NCBI RefSeq assembly: GCF_046506625.1
Contig: NZ_JBKFFP010000005.1
Location: 186,001-250,000, forward strand
Source: Zhengella sedimenti
GTDB lineage: Bacteria > Pseudomonadota > Alphaproteobacteria > Rhizobiales > Rhizobiaceae
Direction: 5' to 3'
DNA: 64,000 bases
The position numbers were made by a program, and so were the translations under genes. Below, one piece after another: positions 1-8,437 of this stretch (position 1 is the stretch's first letter; each line of letters begins with the position of its first letter). The notes beneath the pieces are model-generated. The model saw only the letters and a list, made by a program, of their open reading frames with translations, ran no database searches and was not told where the DNA came from.

Positions 1-583
1 GCTGCCGCCACTTGCAGGACGGCCGCCCGGCCGCCAGCGGCAGGACCGGCTCCTCATGCGTGGCATGGGCGGCGGACGTCACCCAGAGCAGCGGCTCGCG
101 GCGCACGATTTCCATGCTCCCGTCACCCTCGGTCTGCGAGATGAGCGCGATGTCGAGATGCCCGCGCCTGACATGCTCGATCAGCCCGTAGGTCGGCTCG
201 CACATGACCGTCAGTTCGACCTTCGGATTGGAGCGCGTGAAGCGTCCGACGATCTCCGGCAGGAAACGCTCGGCATAGTCGTCCGGCACGCCGATGCGCA
301 CATGGCCCTGCAACTGGCTGTCGTCGAAGGCGGCCAGCGTCTCGTTGTTGAGCTGGACCAGCCGGCGGGCATAGGCGGTGAGCCGTTCGCCGTCTTCGGT
401 CAGCCGGTTCATCCGCCCGTCCTTCTCGAAAAGCGGCTTGCCGACACGCTCCTCCAGCTTTCGCATCTGCATCGACACCGCCGATTGCGTGCGATGGACG
501 ATCTGCGACGCCTCGGTGAAGGAGCCGGTTTCGGCGATGGCGAGGAAGGTGCGGAGCTGGTCGAGATCGAGCGCGGCAGCCAT
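1..583 (-). CDS. LysR-family transcriptional regulator (3' end outside window)
   Basis: The first ~194 residues of a LysR regulator are visible, starting at an ATG at 583 and reading off the left edge. Residues 2-60 form the winged helix-turn-helix: LDQLRTFLAIAETGSF followed by AS..VHRTQSAVSMQMRKLE, the standard LysR recognition helix. After it comes the start of the periplasmic-binding-protein-like effector domain (HVRIGVPDDYAERFLPEIV). It is divergent from the DUF1127 gene at 766, with a 182-base gap that should hold both promoters. LysR proteins usually control a divergent neighbour, but the target here is unknown. Family is certain, function is not. Confidence 0.9.
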   Translation of the reverse strand, partial: MAAALDLDQLRTFLAIAETGSFTEASQIVHRTQSAVSMQMRKLEERVGKPLFEKDGRMNRLTEDGERLTAYARRLVQLNNETLAAFDDSQLQGHVRIGVPDDYAERFLPEIVGRFTRSNPKVELTVMCEPTYGLIEHVRRGHLDIALISQTEGDGSMEIVRREPLLWVTSAAHATHEEPVLPLAAGRPSCKWRQ

Positions 584-765
584 GGCGTGATCCTATCAAT
601 GAAGTTGAAGGGTAAGATTAGAAACATTCGTTCGACTAATCAATCGCTGCAGTGCATGCTGTGCATATTCCGGAATGGCCGGTGCACACCGGCGTCGCGG
701 GCCTTGGGTCCGCGCGCTCCATGCACTGCTGCCGTTTTTCCGGTCACCGCAAAGGAGCCCTGAAA

Positions 766-1059
766 ATGACCGCCCTGCTTCACCCTGCCCATGCTTCCAC
801 CCGCCTGGCCGCCCTGACCGGCGTTGCCGCCCGTGCCGGTGCGGCCATGGCGGCGGTGTTCCGTATCTGGCGCAATCGCACCTGCCTTGGCGAACTGGCC
901 ACGCTGACCGACCGTCAACTGGCCGACATGGGCATCACACGCGGCGATCTCTTCGATGCCCGTGGCAGCCGCTGGACCGAAGACCCGACGCGCCGCCTTC
1001 GCATGTTGCGCGACGAACGCCTCACGGACGCCGAATTGGCCGCGCGCCACATTCACTGA
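766..1059 (+). CDS. DUF1127 domain protein
   Basis: A 97-residue protein. Residues about 33-62 carry the DUF1127 (YjiS-like) signature, IWRNRTCLGELATLTDRQL followed by DMGITRGDL, an arginine-rich amphipathic helix pair. Small DUF1127 proteins of alphaproteobacteria have been tied to RNA turnover and to phosphate, carbon and stress physiology; the role of this one is not known. The ATG at 766 was chosen because AAAGGAG lies just before it; an upstream in-frame ATG at 652 has no ribosome binding site. A strong terminator follows at 1138. Confidence 0.8.
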   Translation: MTALLHPAHASTRLAALTGVAARAGAAMAAVFRIWRNRTCLGELATLTDRQLADMGITRGDLFDARGSRWTEDPTRRLRMLRDERLTDAELAARHIH

Positions 1060-1137
1060 TCCCGAACCCCTTGCCGCGGGCGCTGCGTGTCCCCCATGGC
1101 CGCAGGCCGGATCCCCTCCGGCAGCCCCGCGCACCTG

Positions 1138-1169
1138 ACCCGGCCGTGCCCCCGCGGCCGGGTCTTTTT
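1138..1169 (+). terminator. Rho-independent terminator after the DUF1127 gene
   Basis: ACCCGGCC (1138-1145) pairs perfectly with GGCCGGGT (1156-1163) across a 10-base loop and is followed by CTTTTT. It lies 78 bases after the DUF1127 stop and just before the convergent DUF937 gene. Confidence 0.8.
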
Positions 1170-1189
1170 CGTGCGCCGGCGGCCGCCGT

Positions 1190-2104
1190 TCAGCGCTGGC
1201 GGTCCATGCCCTTCAGGAACTGGTCGAAAATGCTCTCGACATTGCGCTGGTAATCGTCGCGCGCGCGGCGCCCGCTTTCGAACATCTCGCCGAAGATCTC
1301 GTCATACGGATTGGACGCCTTGCCCGACGTCTCGCTCGCGCCGCCGCCGCGACCTTCAGGCTGCCTATTTCCGGCCGTGCCGGCACCCTGGGCGCTGCGC
1401 AGGAAATCCTCGAAAATGCGTCCCAGCGGATTGTCGGCCATCGGGTTCTGCGGCCGTTGCTGCGCCTGCGGCTGTTGCAGGCCGCCGCCAAGCATCCCTT
1501 CGAGCATCTTGCCGAACGGGTTGTCGAACGGGTTCTGGGGCTCCGCGCGCGGTGTGCGATGCTGCTGCTGCCCGCGTGTCCACATGTCCGTGCCCTGGCG
1601 CATCATCTGCTCGATGATCTCGCCGAGCGGATTGCCGCCCGCGCCGAAGGCATTGGCGCCAAAGCCGCCCGGTTGCGCCGTCTGTCCGGTCGACTGACGG
1701 TAGAGCCCGCCCATGATCAGGTTGGCGAGAACGGGAAGCATCTGCTTGTAGATCTCCTGGCCGATCCCCGTCGCCGCTTCCGCCTGCCTGGCGATGGCGC
1801 GGCTGACCTCGGGCGAGCCGAACAGGTGGCCGAGAATGCCGTTGCCGTTCTGCACGCCCTGCGGCTGGAAGGCCGCCTGCATGTCCTCCCAGTAGCGGGC
1901 ATGCTGGCCGGTCGCCAGCGCATTGAGGAAATTCGCCACGCCGAAGGGATCGGAGGCGTTGCGCTTGAGCCCTTCCGAAAAGGCCGGCATCAGCGCTTCC
2001 ATGGCCTTCGCTGTCTGCTCCTGTGACAGCTGGAACTGGCGGGCCATCTGCTGCACGGCTTCGCCGTTCTGCATGTTCAGCATCATGTCGAGCAACGGGG
2101 CCAT
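1190..2104 (-). CDS. DUF937 domain protein
   Basis: A 304-residue protein. The N-terminal ~150 residues are a helical DUF937 domain (APLLDMMLNMQNGEAVQQMA, then LSQEQTAKAMEALMPAFSEGLK). The rest is low-complexity and rich in Gly, Pro, Gln and Asn, with repeated NP(F/L)G-type blocks, so probably disordered. There is no signal peptide, and the function of the family is unknown. The ATG at 2104 is preferred because GGAGGA sits seven bases upstream; an in-frame start at 2140 lacks one. It is convergent with the DUF1127 gene. Confidence 0.8.
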   Translation of the reverse strand: MAPLLDMMLNMQNGEAVQQMARQFQLSQEQTAKAMEALMPAFSEGLKRNASDPFGVANFLNALATGQHARYWEDMQAAFQPQGVQNGNGILGHLFGSPEVSRAIARQAEAATGIGQEIYKQMLPVLANLIMGGLYRQSTGQTAQPGGFGANAFGAGGNPLGEIIEQMMRQGTDMWTRGQQQHRTPRAEPQNPFDNPFGKMLEGMLGGGLQQPQAQQRPQNPMADNPLGRIFEDFLRSAQGAGTAGNRQPEGRGGGASETSGKASNPYDEIFGEMFESGRRARDDYQRNVESIFDQFLKGMDRQR

Positions 2105-2200
2105 GGCAAATCCTCCTTGCCGCCAGTTTCGATCCGGCAAGGCTAGCCGGTTTGTCGGCTGTCGACAAACAGGAAGATGGTTGCAGGCACGGCTGTCAGC

Positions 2201-3574
2201 TCAATAGGCGTATTCGGTGAACAGCGGTTCGACCGAGTGGTCCCAGCGCGTGTGCCAGGCGGCCAGCATCTCCTGGGCGTCGGTCGTGCCCCGCGCGACG
2301 ATCTCTTCCAGCGGCGCCAGGAAATGCGCCTCATCGAATCCGTCAACGTTCAGCCGGTTGCGGTTCTTCAGGCCGAGGCGCGAGATCTCCAGCGCTTCGC
2401 GGGCGACCATGTGCAGGCTCCGCCCGCCGATCCCGCTTTCCAGTCCGAGGGTCGGCGCGCTGTCGCGCAGCGCCTGCGTTTCGGCCACCGTCCAGTCCTT
2501 CACCAGCGCTTCCGCCGCGCTCAGCGCCTCGCCGTCATAAAGCAGGCCGACCCAGAAGGCCGGAAGCGCGCAGATGCGCCGCCAGGGTCCGCCATCGGCG
2601 CCGCGCATTTCCAGGAACCGCTTCAGCCGCACATCCGGAAACAGCGTCGAGAGATGGTTGGTCCAGTCGCCCATGGTGGGTTCCGGGCGCGCGATCTCGC
2701 CTTTCAGCGCACCGTTCATGAACTGGCGGAAGGTCACATGCGTTGCGTCATGGTAGCGGCCGTCGCGAATGACGAAATACATCGGCACATCGAGCGCCCA
2801 TTCGGCATAGTCGGCGAAACCGAAATCGGGCGTGAAGACGAACGGCAGCAGCCCCGACCGCTGGTTGTCCACGTCGCGCCAGATGTCGCCGCGCCAGCTT
2901 TGCAGGCCATTGGGTTCGCCCTCCGTGAAGGGCGAGGAGGCGAACAGCACGGTGGCCAGCGGCTGCAGCTTCATCGAGACCTGCATCTTGCGGCGCATGT
3001 CGGTCTCGCTGTCGAAATCGAGGTTCACCTGGATCGTGCAGGTTCTGTACATCATGTCGAGGCCCTGGCTGCCGACCCTGGGCATGTAGGCGGTCATGAT
3101 GTCGTAACGCGATTTCGGCATGCGCGGCGTGTCGGCCAGCGTCCATTTCGGGCTGGCGCCCATGCCGAGAAAGCGGATGCCGAGCGGCTCGGCGATCTCG
3201 CGCACCTGTGCCAGGTGGGCATTGCCCTCCCGGCATGTCTGGTGGATCGTTTCCAGCGGCGCGCCGGACAGTTCGAACTGCCCGCCCGGCTCCAGGCTGA
3301 TCGCGCCCTGTCCGGTCGGCTCGACGAGGCCGATGATGTGGCCCGCATCGATGATCGGCTCCCAGCCGAGTTTCTGGCGCATGCCTTCGAGGATGGCCCG
3401 GATGCCGTTGTCGCCGCCATAGGGAACCGGCCGGTTGCCATCGACGTAGAAGGGAAATTTTTCGTGCTCGGTGCCGATGCGCCAGTCGTCCACCGGCTTG
3501 CAGCCGGCTTCCATCCAGCCGACCATGTCGGAAAATCCGCCGAGCGGCCTGTCGTCAGTGGTGTCCCGCGCCAT
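2201..3574 (-). CDS. gshA: Glutamate-cysteine ligase
   Basis: Catalyses the first step of glutathione synthesis, the ATP-dependent joining of L-glutamate and L-cysteine in the cytoplasm. The 457-residue protein matches the class III (plant and alphaproteobacterial) ligase rather than the E. coli type: IGTEHEKF at about 33-40, PYGGDNGI, ISLEPGGQFELSG, TCTIQVNLDF, and the SRLGLKNRNRL stretch near the C-terminus. I chose the ATG at 3574 because GAAGGA lies nine bases upstream; the ATG at 3583 directly abuts that site. It lies downstream of rsmE on the same strand (131 bases), a pairing I recall as common in rhizobia. Confidence 0.95.
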   Translation of the reverse strand: MARDTTDDRPLGGFSDMVGWMEAGCKPVDDWRIGTEHEKFPFYVDGNRPVPYGGDNGIRAILEGMRQKLGWEPIIDAGHIIGLVEPTGQGAISLEPGGQFELSGAPLETIHQTCREGNAHLAQVREIAEPLGIRFLGMGASPKWTLADTPRMPKSRYDIMTAYMPRVGSQGLDMMYRTCTIQVNLDFDSETDMRRKMQVSMKLQPLATVLFASSPFTEGEPNGLQSWRGDIWRDVDNQRSGLLPFVFTPDFGFADYAEWALDVPMYFVIRDGRYHDATHVTFRQFMNGALKGEIARPEPTMGDWTNHLSTLFPDVRLKRFLEMRGADGGPWRRICALPAFWVGLLYDGEALSAAEALVKDWTVAETQALRDSAPTLGLESGIGGRSLHMVAREALEISRLGLKNRNRLNVDGFDEAHFLAPLEEIVARGTTDAQEMLAAWHTRWDHSVEPLFTEYAY

Positions 3575-3705
3575 GAAACGCATTCCTTCATTCGTGTCGC
3601 ACGGTCGCGGGCGCGGCCGTCTGGTTGCGTGGCATCATTGGACGAGAATGGCGGACCGGATCAAGCGAAAAGTCCTGAACATGACGTCAACAGGAATTGA
3701 TGCGT

Positions 3706-4443
3706 TCATGTCCAGTCGCCGCGCGCGGCCTGCAGCACGGCCATTGCCGCGACGGCTGCCGTGTCGGCGCGCAGGATGCGCGGGCCCAGCGGAATGGCGG
3801 TGACGAAGGGCAGGGCATGAAGCTGGCGGCGCTCCTCCTCGGAGAACCCGCCTTCCGGGCCGATCAGCAGGCCGAGCTTTTCCTCCTTGAGTTGCGAAAG
3901 GATGGGCAGCGGGTTGTTTCCCTCCGCCGCCTCGTCGCAGAAGACGAGCCGCCGCCCGTTTTCCCAGCCGGCCAGGAGGCGGTCGAGCTTCAGCGGCTCG
4001 CCTATTTCGGGAATGGCCAGGATGCCGCACTGTTCCGCGGCCTCCACCGCGTTGGCCCTCATCCGGTCGAGACCGGGCTTGTGCACCTGCGTGTGCTGGG
4101 TGAGGACCGGCTGGAGGACGCCCGCGCCCATCTCCACCGCCTTTTGCACCATGTAGTCCAGCCGGCCGGCCTTCAGCGGCGCGAAGCAGTAGACGAGATC
4201 GCCCGGCTCCGGCTGTGGCCGCGTCTGCACCGCCACCGTGATCGCTGCCCGTTTCTTGCCCGAGCGGGTGACATGGGCGAGCCACTCGCCCTCGCGCCCG
4301 TTGAAGACCAGCAGTTCGGCGCCGTCGTCGAGCCGCAGCACGTTGAGAAGGTAGTTCGACTGCCGCGAATCGGCGTCGATCACGATCCCGCCGGCCAGGG
4401 CGGCGTCGAGGAAAAGGCGGGGAAGCTTGTAATTGGCGCGCAT
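3706..4443 (-). CDS. rsmE: 16S rRNA (uracil-1498-N3)-methyltransferase
   Basis: Methylates N3 of U1498 in helix 44 of 16S rRNA using SAM. It is 245 residues, normal for RsmE. An N-terminal PUA-like RNA-binding region (about 1-75) precedes a SPOUT knot domain. The SAM-knot motifs are present: IGPEGGFSEEE at about 194-204 and LGPRILRADTA at 219-229, plus the family stretch QKAVEMGAGVLQPV at 100-113. It sits 39 bases downstream of the CxxC orphan and upstream of gshA, all on the minus strand, so the four genes from lysE to gshA may be partly co-transcribed. Confidence 0.95.
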   Translation of the reverse strand: MRANYKLPRLFLDAALAGGIVIDADSRQSNYLLNVLRLDDGAELLVFNGREGEWLAHVTRSGKKRAAITVAVQTRPQPEPGDLVYCFAPLKAGRLDYMVQKAVEMGAGVLQPVLTQHTQVHKPGLDRMRANAVEAAEQCGILAIPEIGEPLKLDRLLAGWENGRRLVFCDEAAEGNNPLPILSQLKEEKLGLLIGPEGGFSEEERRQLHALPFVTAIPLGPRILRADTAAVAAMAVLQAARGDWT

Positions 4444-4482
4444 CGCGGATGGATGGCCGAGGCGGCGGCCAAGGTCAAGCGG

Positions 4483-5124
4483 TCAGCTTTCCCGCCACAC
4501 CGGCCGGTAGCCGTTTCTCAGCGCCGCCACGGTCGCCTTCGGCGTGATCAGCGTCACCGGCGCGCGCATCAGGTCCGAAAGCGCCAGCGCCGCGCCGTAG
4601 CCTGCCGGATGCCAGGGCAATGCGCGGCGTTCCCTCAGCGCATAGGCCTTGCCGCCCGATTCCACCATGGTTCCGTCCGGCAGGCCCGGCAGGTCTATGG
4701 GGGAAAGGCGCTGGGGCGCGCCGTCCATAGACAGCCGCCGCTGGCCGTGGAGAACAGCGTCCATGTCCGGGGCCGCGATATCCGGTTGGCCGGCGCCCTG
4801 CGCGAAGGCGGACCGGAAGTCTTCTGCGGCATCGCGCCGGCACAGGAAGCAGGGCCGGTGCCCGCTCGCAAGTGCCGTTACCTCGTCGGCGAAGAACAGT
4901 TCCGTCCAGCCGGCGCCCCCGTCCGGGCCGTTGCGGCCCCAGACGTCCCGCTTGCGCCCCTTGTAGTCCAGCGCACAGCAGATCCAGGCCCGGGTCGTCC
5001 AGCGCCGCCCCGTCGCCGTCTTCGTGTCCGGGTCGTGGATCACGCCGCGATTGCCGGTGAACATCCCGCGCGCCGGATCGGCGAACAGCGCGCCGAAGGG
5101 ATCGACCCGGTTGGCCAGCGCCAT
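4483..5124 (-). CDS. Conserved protein with a CxxC motif, function unknown
   Basis: A 213-residue soluble protein with no signal peptide or membrane segment. Recognisable blocks are GMFTGNRGVIHD (20-31), RWTTRAWICC (41-50), DVWGRNGPDGGAGWTELFF (60-78) and HRPCFLCRRDAA (89-100). Cys92 and Cys95 could bind a metal. The dense, highly patterned N-terminal half looks like a conserved domain and I believe similar proteins occur in other alphaproteobacteria, but I cannot name a family. The start ATG lies three bases after the lysE stop, so translation is probably coupled to that gene. Confidence 0.75.
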   Translation of the reverse strand: MALANRVDPFGALFADPARGMFTGNRGVIHDPDTKTATGRRWTTRAWICCALDYKGRKRDVWGRNGPDGGAGWTELFFADEVTALASGHRPCFLCRRDAAEDFRSAFAQGAGQPDIAAPDMDAVLHGQRRLSMDGAPQRLSPIDLPGLPDGTMVESGGKAYALRERRALPWHPAGYGAALALSDLMRAPVTLITPKATVAALRNGYRPVWRES

Positions 5125-5127
5125 GGC

Positions 5128-5778
5128 TCAGGCCGCCCGCTTGACCATCAGCGAGGCAAGGCCCGCCGAAATGAGGAAGCCAGCGCCGGTGCGGGTTGCT
5201 GCCTTCAGCACGGCCGGACGGCGGATGGCCTGGCGCGCCGACCCTGCAAGCAGGGCATAACCTGCCGCGTTCAGGATGCCGAGCAGCGTGAACACGCTCA
5301 CGAAGACGGCCGCCTGCGGTGCAAACGCCTGCGAAGGCACGATGAATTGCGGCACGAAGGCCATGAAGAACACGATGCCCTTCGGGTTGAAAAGCGTGAC
5401 GAGAAAGGCGTCCCGGAATACGGTCCGGTGGCGGACACCCGCGACAGGTTCGCCGGCCGCAAGCCCGGACAGGACCGGAGAAAACGGCGCCCGCCACATC
5501 TTGATGCCGATCCACACGAGATAGGCCGCGCCCGCCCATTTCACGATCGTGAACGCCGTGGCCGAGGCCGCCAGCACCGTGCCGACCCCGACGAGGGAAA
5601 GGCTGGCGGCGATGAAGTCGCCGAGCCCCACGCCCGCGACGCTGGCCAGCGCAACCCGGCGGCCGTGCGCCAGCGCCTGCGCGACCACCATGATGATCGT
5701 GGGCCCCGGGATGACAAGCAGCGCCAAGGATGCCGCGCAGAAGGCCAGCAGGATGGGCATGTCGACGGGAAAGGTCAT
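5128..5778 (-). CDS. LysE/RhtB-family amino acid exporter
   Basis: A 216-residue inner-membrane protein with about six hydrophobic helices. The N-terminus carries the family signature: PILLAFCAASLALLVIPGP followed by TIIMVVAQALAHGRR, and a later FLVTLFNPKGIVFFMAFVPQF block typical of LysE/RhtB exporters of amino acids and their derivatives. The substrate cannot be read from sequence. The ATG at 5778 follows GGAG at a normal distance; in-frame codons further upstream encode an unlikely arginine-rich stretch. First gene of a probable transcription unit with the CxxC protein. Confidence 0.9.
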   Translation of the reverse strand: MTFPVDMPILLAFCAASLALLVIPGPTIIMVVAQALAHGRRVALASVAGVGLGDFIAASLSLVGVGTVLAASATAFTIVKWAGAAYLVWIGIKMWRAPFSPVLSGLAAGEPVAGVRHRTVFRDAFLVTLFNPKGIVFFMAFVPQFIVPSQAFAPQAAVFVSVFTLLGILNAAGYALLAGSARQAIRRPAVLKAATRTGAGFLISAGLASLMVKRAA

Positions 5779-6076
5779 GGTCTCTTGCTCCGCAAAGCGC
5801 CGCGCGCCCGGACAGGTTAGGACCGTGACCCGTGCGCCTGTCAATGCTGCCGGACGCCGCGCCGGGCGTTCGCGTTGCCGCAATGCAACATACGGTTCAT
5901 TCCGTGTGGAGTCCGTCACAGACGGCTGGTAATCGATCGGTTAATGCAATAGGGAACCGCGCGTCGGGGCAGGGTGGCCTGTCGGCATGAATTGGAACAG
6001 TCGGGAATCATTCGCGTTGTCGAGGCAACCGAATGGTAACCAAACCTGCCGCAAGTATGACGGAAAGCAAATCGAG

Positions 6077-6220
6077 ATGAATCCCGTGAAAGCAACTCTT
6101 CTTTCCGTTTTCGTGCTGACCGCTGCCGCGATGTGGAGCATCGGCTTCTTTGCAACCGACGCGGCGGCCGGCCGGTCCGCCGCCCATGACGGCTACGGCA
6201 TCGTCGCGCTCAACGATTGA
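6077..6220 (+). CDS. Small secreted or membrane-anchored peptide
   Basis: A possible 47-residue product: a short basic start (MNPVK), a hydrophobic segment at residues 6-28 (ATLLSVFVLTAAAMWSIGFF) ending in an Ala-rich ATDAAAG that could be a signal peptidase site, and a polar tail of about 20 residues. No family recognised. The codons use G or C at most third positions as in neighbouring genes, which supports coding. The ribosome binding site is weak (GGAAAG 11 bases upstream). It is isolated between the divergent lysE and the convergent lutC. Moderate confidence only. Confidence 0.45.
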   Translation: MNPVKATLLSVFVLTAAAMWSIGFFATDAAAGRSAAHDGYGIVALND

Positions 6221-6319
6221 GCGGGCCGCCGATCCGCCCGTCTTTCCTGGAAAATCCGGATACTGACGGCCGAATGACCGCTCAGCCGGCCGGCTCGTGC
6301 ATGGGTGCCCGCCTGCCGG

Positions 6320-7000
6320 TCATGTCGCCTTGCCGACCACGATGACGTGCAGCGCCTTCGGACCGTGGGCGCCGAGGATGATCTTCTGCTCCACGTCGCC
6401 CGAGCGCGACGGCCCTGTCACCAGGTTGACCGCGCGGGGCATGCCCTTGCGCGCTGTCGCCTTGCGCAGGCGCGCGAACGCTTCTTCCATCGTTCCGTCG
6501 ATATCGGCGGCGTCGATCACCACGATATGATGTTCCGGCAGGAAATTGATCGTCGTCGGGTTGTCGGGGCCCGCGGTCAGCATCAGCGTGCCGGTTTCCG
6601 CGATCCCGCAAAGACCGTGGCTCACGCCGGTCAGGTCGTCGCCATCCGATGCACCGGCCTTCACCTCCAGCGAGCGCTGCTTGTCCCAGGGCATGGCCTT
6701 GAGCCGCTTGTCGGTGCCCATGCGCACCGATGCAGGCAGGTTGCGCGCGCGCAGATAGGCCGACACCGCCTTCGGCACGTCGTCGCCGGATTTCACTGTC
6801 TGCACCGTGGCCTGCACGCCTTCGGCCTTCCCGATGAACAGCTTCACCCGCTCGGCCGGGGCGATCTGCGCGCGTTGCGGCACCACGCCTTGCGGATGCC
6901 TTTTCAGCCGGTCGGCAACGGCCTTTTCCCGGTCCGACGCCGGAGCGGCCCCGGCGGCCTGCTTGCGGATGCGGTTGAGAATGGCATCGCGCGCGCTCAT
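6320..7000 (-). CDS. lutC: Lactate utilization protein C (LUD domain)
   Basis: A 226-residue LutC/YkgG protein. The LUD domain occupies the C-terminal two thirds, with the characteristic GLCGIAETGTL, DNPTTINFLPEHHIVV and NLVTGPSRSGDVEQKIILGAHGPK-type blocks. LutABC together oxidise L-lactate to pyruvate and feed electrons into the respiratory chain. The start ATG overlaps the lutB stop by four bases (ATGA), so translation is coupled. Last gene of the gntR-lutA-lutB-lutC unit. Confidence 0.93.
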   Translation of the reverse strand: MSARDAILNRIRKQAAGAAPASDREKAVADRLKRHPQGVVPQRAQIAPAERVKLFIGKAEGVQATVQTVKSGDDVPKAVSAYLRARNLPASVRMGTDKRLKAMPWDKQRSLEVKAGASDGDDLTGVSHGLCGIAETGTLMLTAGPDNPTTINFLPEHHIVVIDAADIDGTMEEAFARLRKATARKGMPRAVNLVTGPSRSGDVEQKIILGAHGPKALHVIVVGKAT

Positions 7001-8433
7001 GGCCGTGCCTCCTGCTTCAGCGCCTCGCGCTGGGCCCATTGCTGCATGAAGGTGCGCGATTCCGGTGCCGGCAATTCGCGGTGCTTCGTCCATCCGCCGG
7101 CCAGCGGCAGCCAGGAAAACCGGCGCTTGGCCCCGCCGAAGGCCGAGAGCACGGGAATGGCGAAGGATGTGGCCAGCCGGTAGAGCCTTGGGCGCCGCGC
7201 GAAGAAGGCCCAGCCCTTCAGCCCGAATCGCTGCGTCGCCGGGTTCAGCCCGCGCTCGAATTCGCGTTCGCGCCAGTGCCGCATCATCTTCGGCAGGGGA
7301 ATGCGCATCGGGCACACCGCCTCGCAACGCCCGCAAAAGGTCGAGGCATTGGGCAGGTGGCCGGACTTGTCCACACCGATCAGCGACGGGGTCAGAACCG
7401 CGCCCATGGGGCCGGGATAGACCCATCCATAGGCGTGGCCGCCAACGGTGTGATAGACCGGGCAATGGTTCATGCAGGCGCCACAGCGGATGCAGCGCAG
7501 CATCTCCTGGAACTCCGTGCCGAGCATCGATGAGCGCCCGTTGTCGAGCAGGATGACGTGGTATTCCTCCGGTCCGTCCGGATCCTTCTCGCGCTTCGGC
7601 CCGGTCGACAGCGTCGTGTAGACGCTCATTTCCTGGCCGGTCGCCGAGCGCGCCAGCACGCGCAGGATCTGCGACACGTCCTCCAGCGTCGGCACCACCT
7701 TCTCGATGGAGGCCATGACGATATGCACCTTGCCCAGCGTCTGGGTCAGGTCGCCATTGCCCTCGTTCGTCACGATGATCGACGAGCCGGTCTCCGCCAC
7801 CAGGAAATTGGCGCCGGTGATGCCGACATCGGCCTCGAAATAGCGCGAGCGCAGAACGCGCCGCGCCTCGCCCAGCAGGTCCTCGGGCTGCGAAAGGTCG
7901 CGGGACGGCGGCAGGTGGGTGTGGACGCGGCGGAAATCCTCCTCCACCTGGTCCTTGTTGACATGCACAGCCGGCGCGATGATGTGGCTGGGATGCTCGC
8001 CGCGCAACTGGATGATGTATTCGCCGAGATCGGTCTCCACCGGCTCGATGCCCGCATGTTCGAGGAAATCGTTGAGACCGATCTCCTCGGTGATCATCGA
8101 TTTCCCCTTGGTGACGGTGCGCGCACCGGCCCGACGGCAGATGTCGAGAACGATGCCGCGCGCATCCGCCGCCGTCTCCGCCCAATGGACATGGCCGCCG
8201 GCCGCCGTCACCGCCTTCTCGTAGGTTTCGAGATAAAGGTCGAGATGGGCCAGCGTGTGGTTCTTGATGTCGCGCGCCTGGTCGCGCAGGGCCTCGAATT
8301 CCGGCAGGCCCGCCGCCGCGGCCGCCCGTTTCTCGATGAAGCCGGAACGCACGTTGCCGAGCGCACGCTGAAGCTGGCGGTCGTCCAGCGCGGCGCGGGC
8401 ATTCTTCTTGAAGGTCGGAGAGGTGATCTGCAT
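6997..8433 (-). CDS. lutB: Lactate utilization iron-sulfur protein B
   Basis: A 478-residue LutB/YkgF protein. An N-terminal LUD domain (about 70-300, with SMITEEIGLND and GITGANFLVAETGS) is followed by a 4Fe-4S dicluster region: CIRCGACMNHCP at 314-325 and CGRCEAVCP at 367-375. The C-terminal ~90 residues are the DUF3390-type tail of the family. It is the cytoplasmic iron-sulfur subunit of the LutABC L-lactate oxidation system. It starts four bases after the lutA stop, with GGAAAGG as ribosome binding site. Confidence 0.95.
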   Translation of the reverse strand: MQITSPTFKKNARAALDDRQLQRALGNVRSGFIEKRAAAAAGLPEFEALRDQARDIKNHTLAHLDLYLETYEKAVTAAGGHVHWAETAADARGIVLDICRRAGARTVTKGKSMITEEIGLNDFLEHAGIEPVETDLGEYIIQLRGEHPSHIIAPAVHVNKDQVEEDFRRVHTHLPPSRDLSQPEDLLGEARRVLRSRYFEADVGITGANFLVAETGSSIIVTNEGNGDLTQTLGKVHIVMASIEKVVPTLEDVSQILRVLARSATGQEMSVYTTLSTGPKREKDPDGPEEYHVILLDNGRSSMLGTEFQEMLRCIRCGACMNHCPVYHTVGGHAYGWVYPGPMGAVLTPSLIGVDKSGHLPNASTFCGRCEAVCPMRIPLPKMMRHWREREFERGLNPATQRFGLKGWAFFARRPRLYRLATSFAIPVLSAFGGAKRRFSWLPLAGGWTKHRELPAPESRTFMQQWAQREALKQEARP

Positions 8434-8437
8434 CGCG

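Noticed and set aside
3697..5820. A ~700-codon plus-strand frame opposite rsmE, the CxxC protein and lysE.
   Set aside because: It runs across three well-supported genes on the other strand and encodes only Arg/Ala/Gly-rich low complexity.
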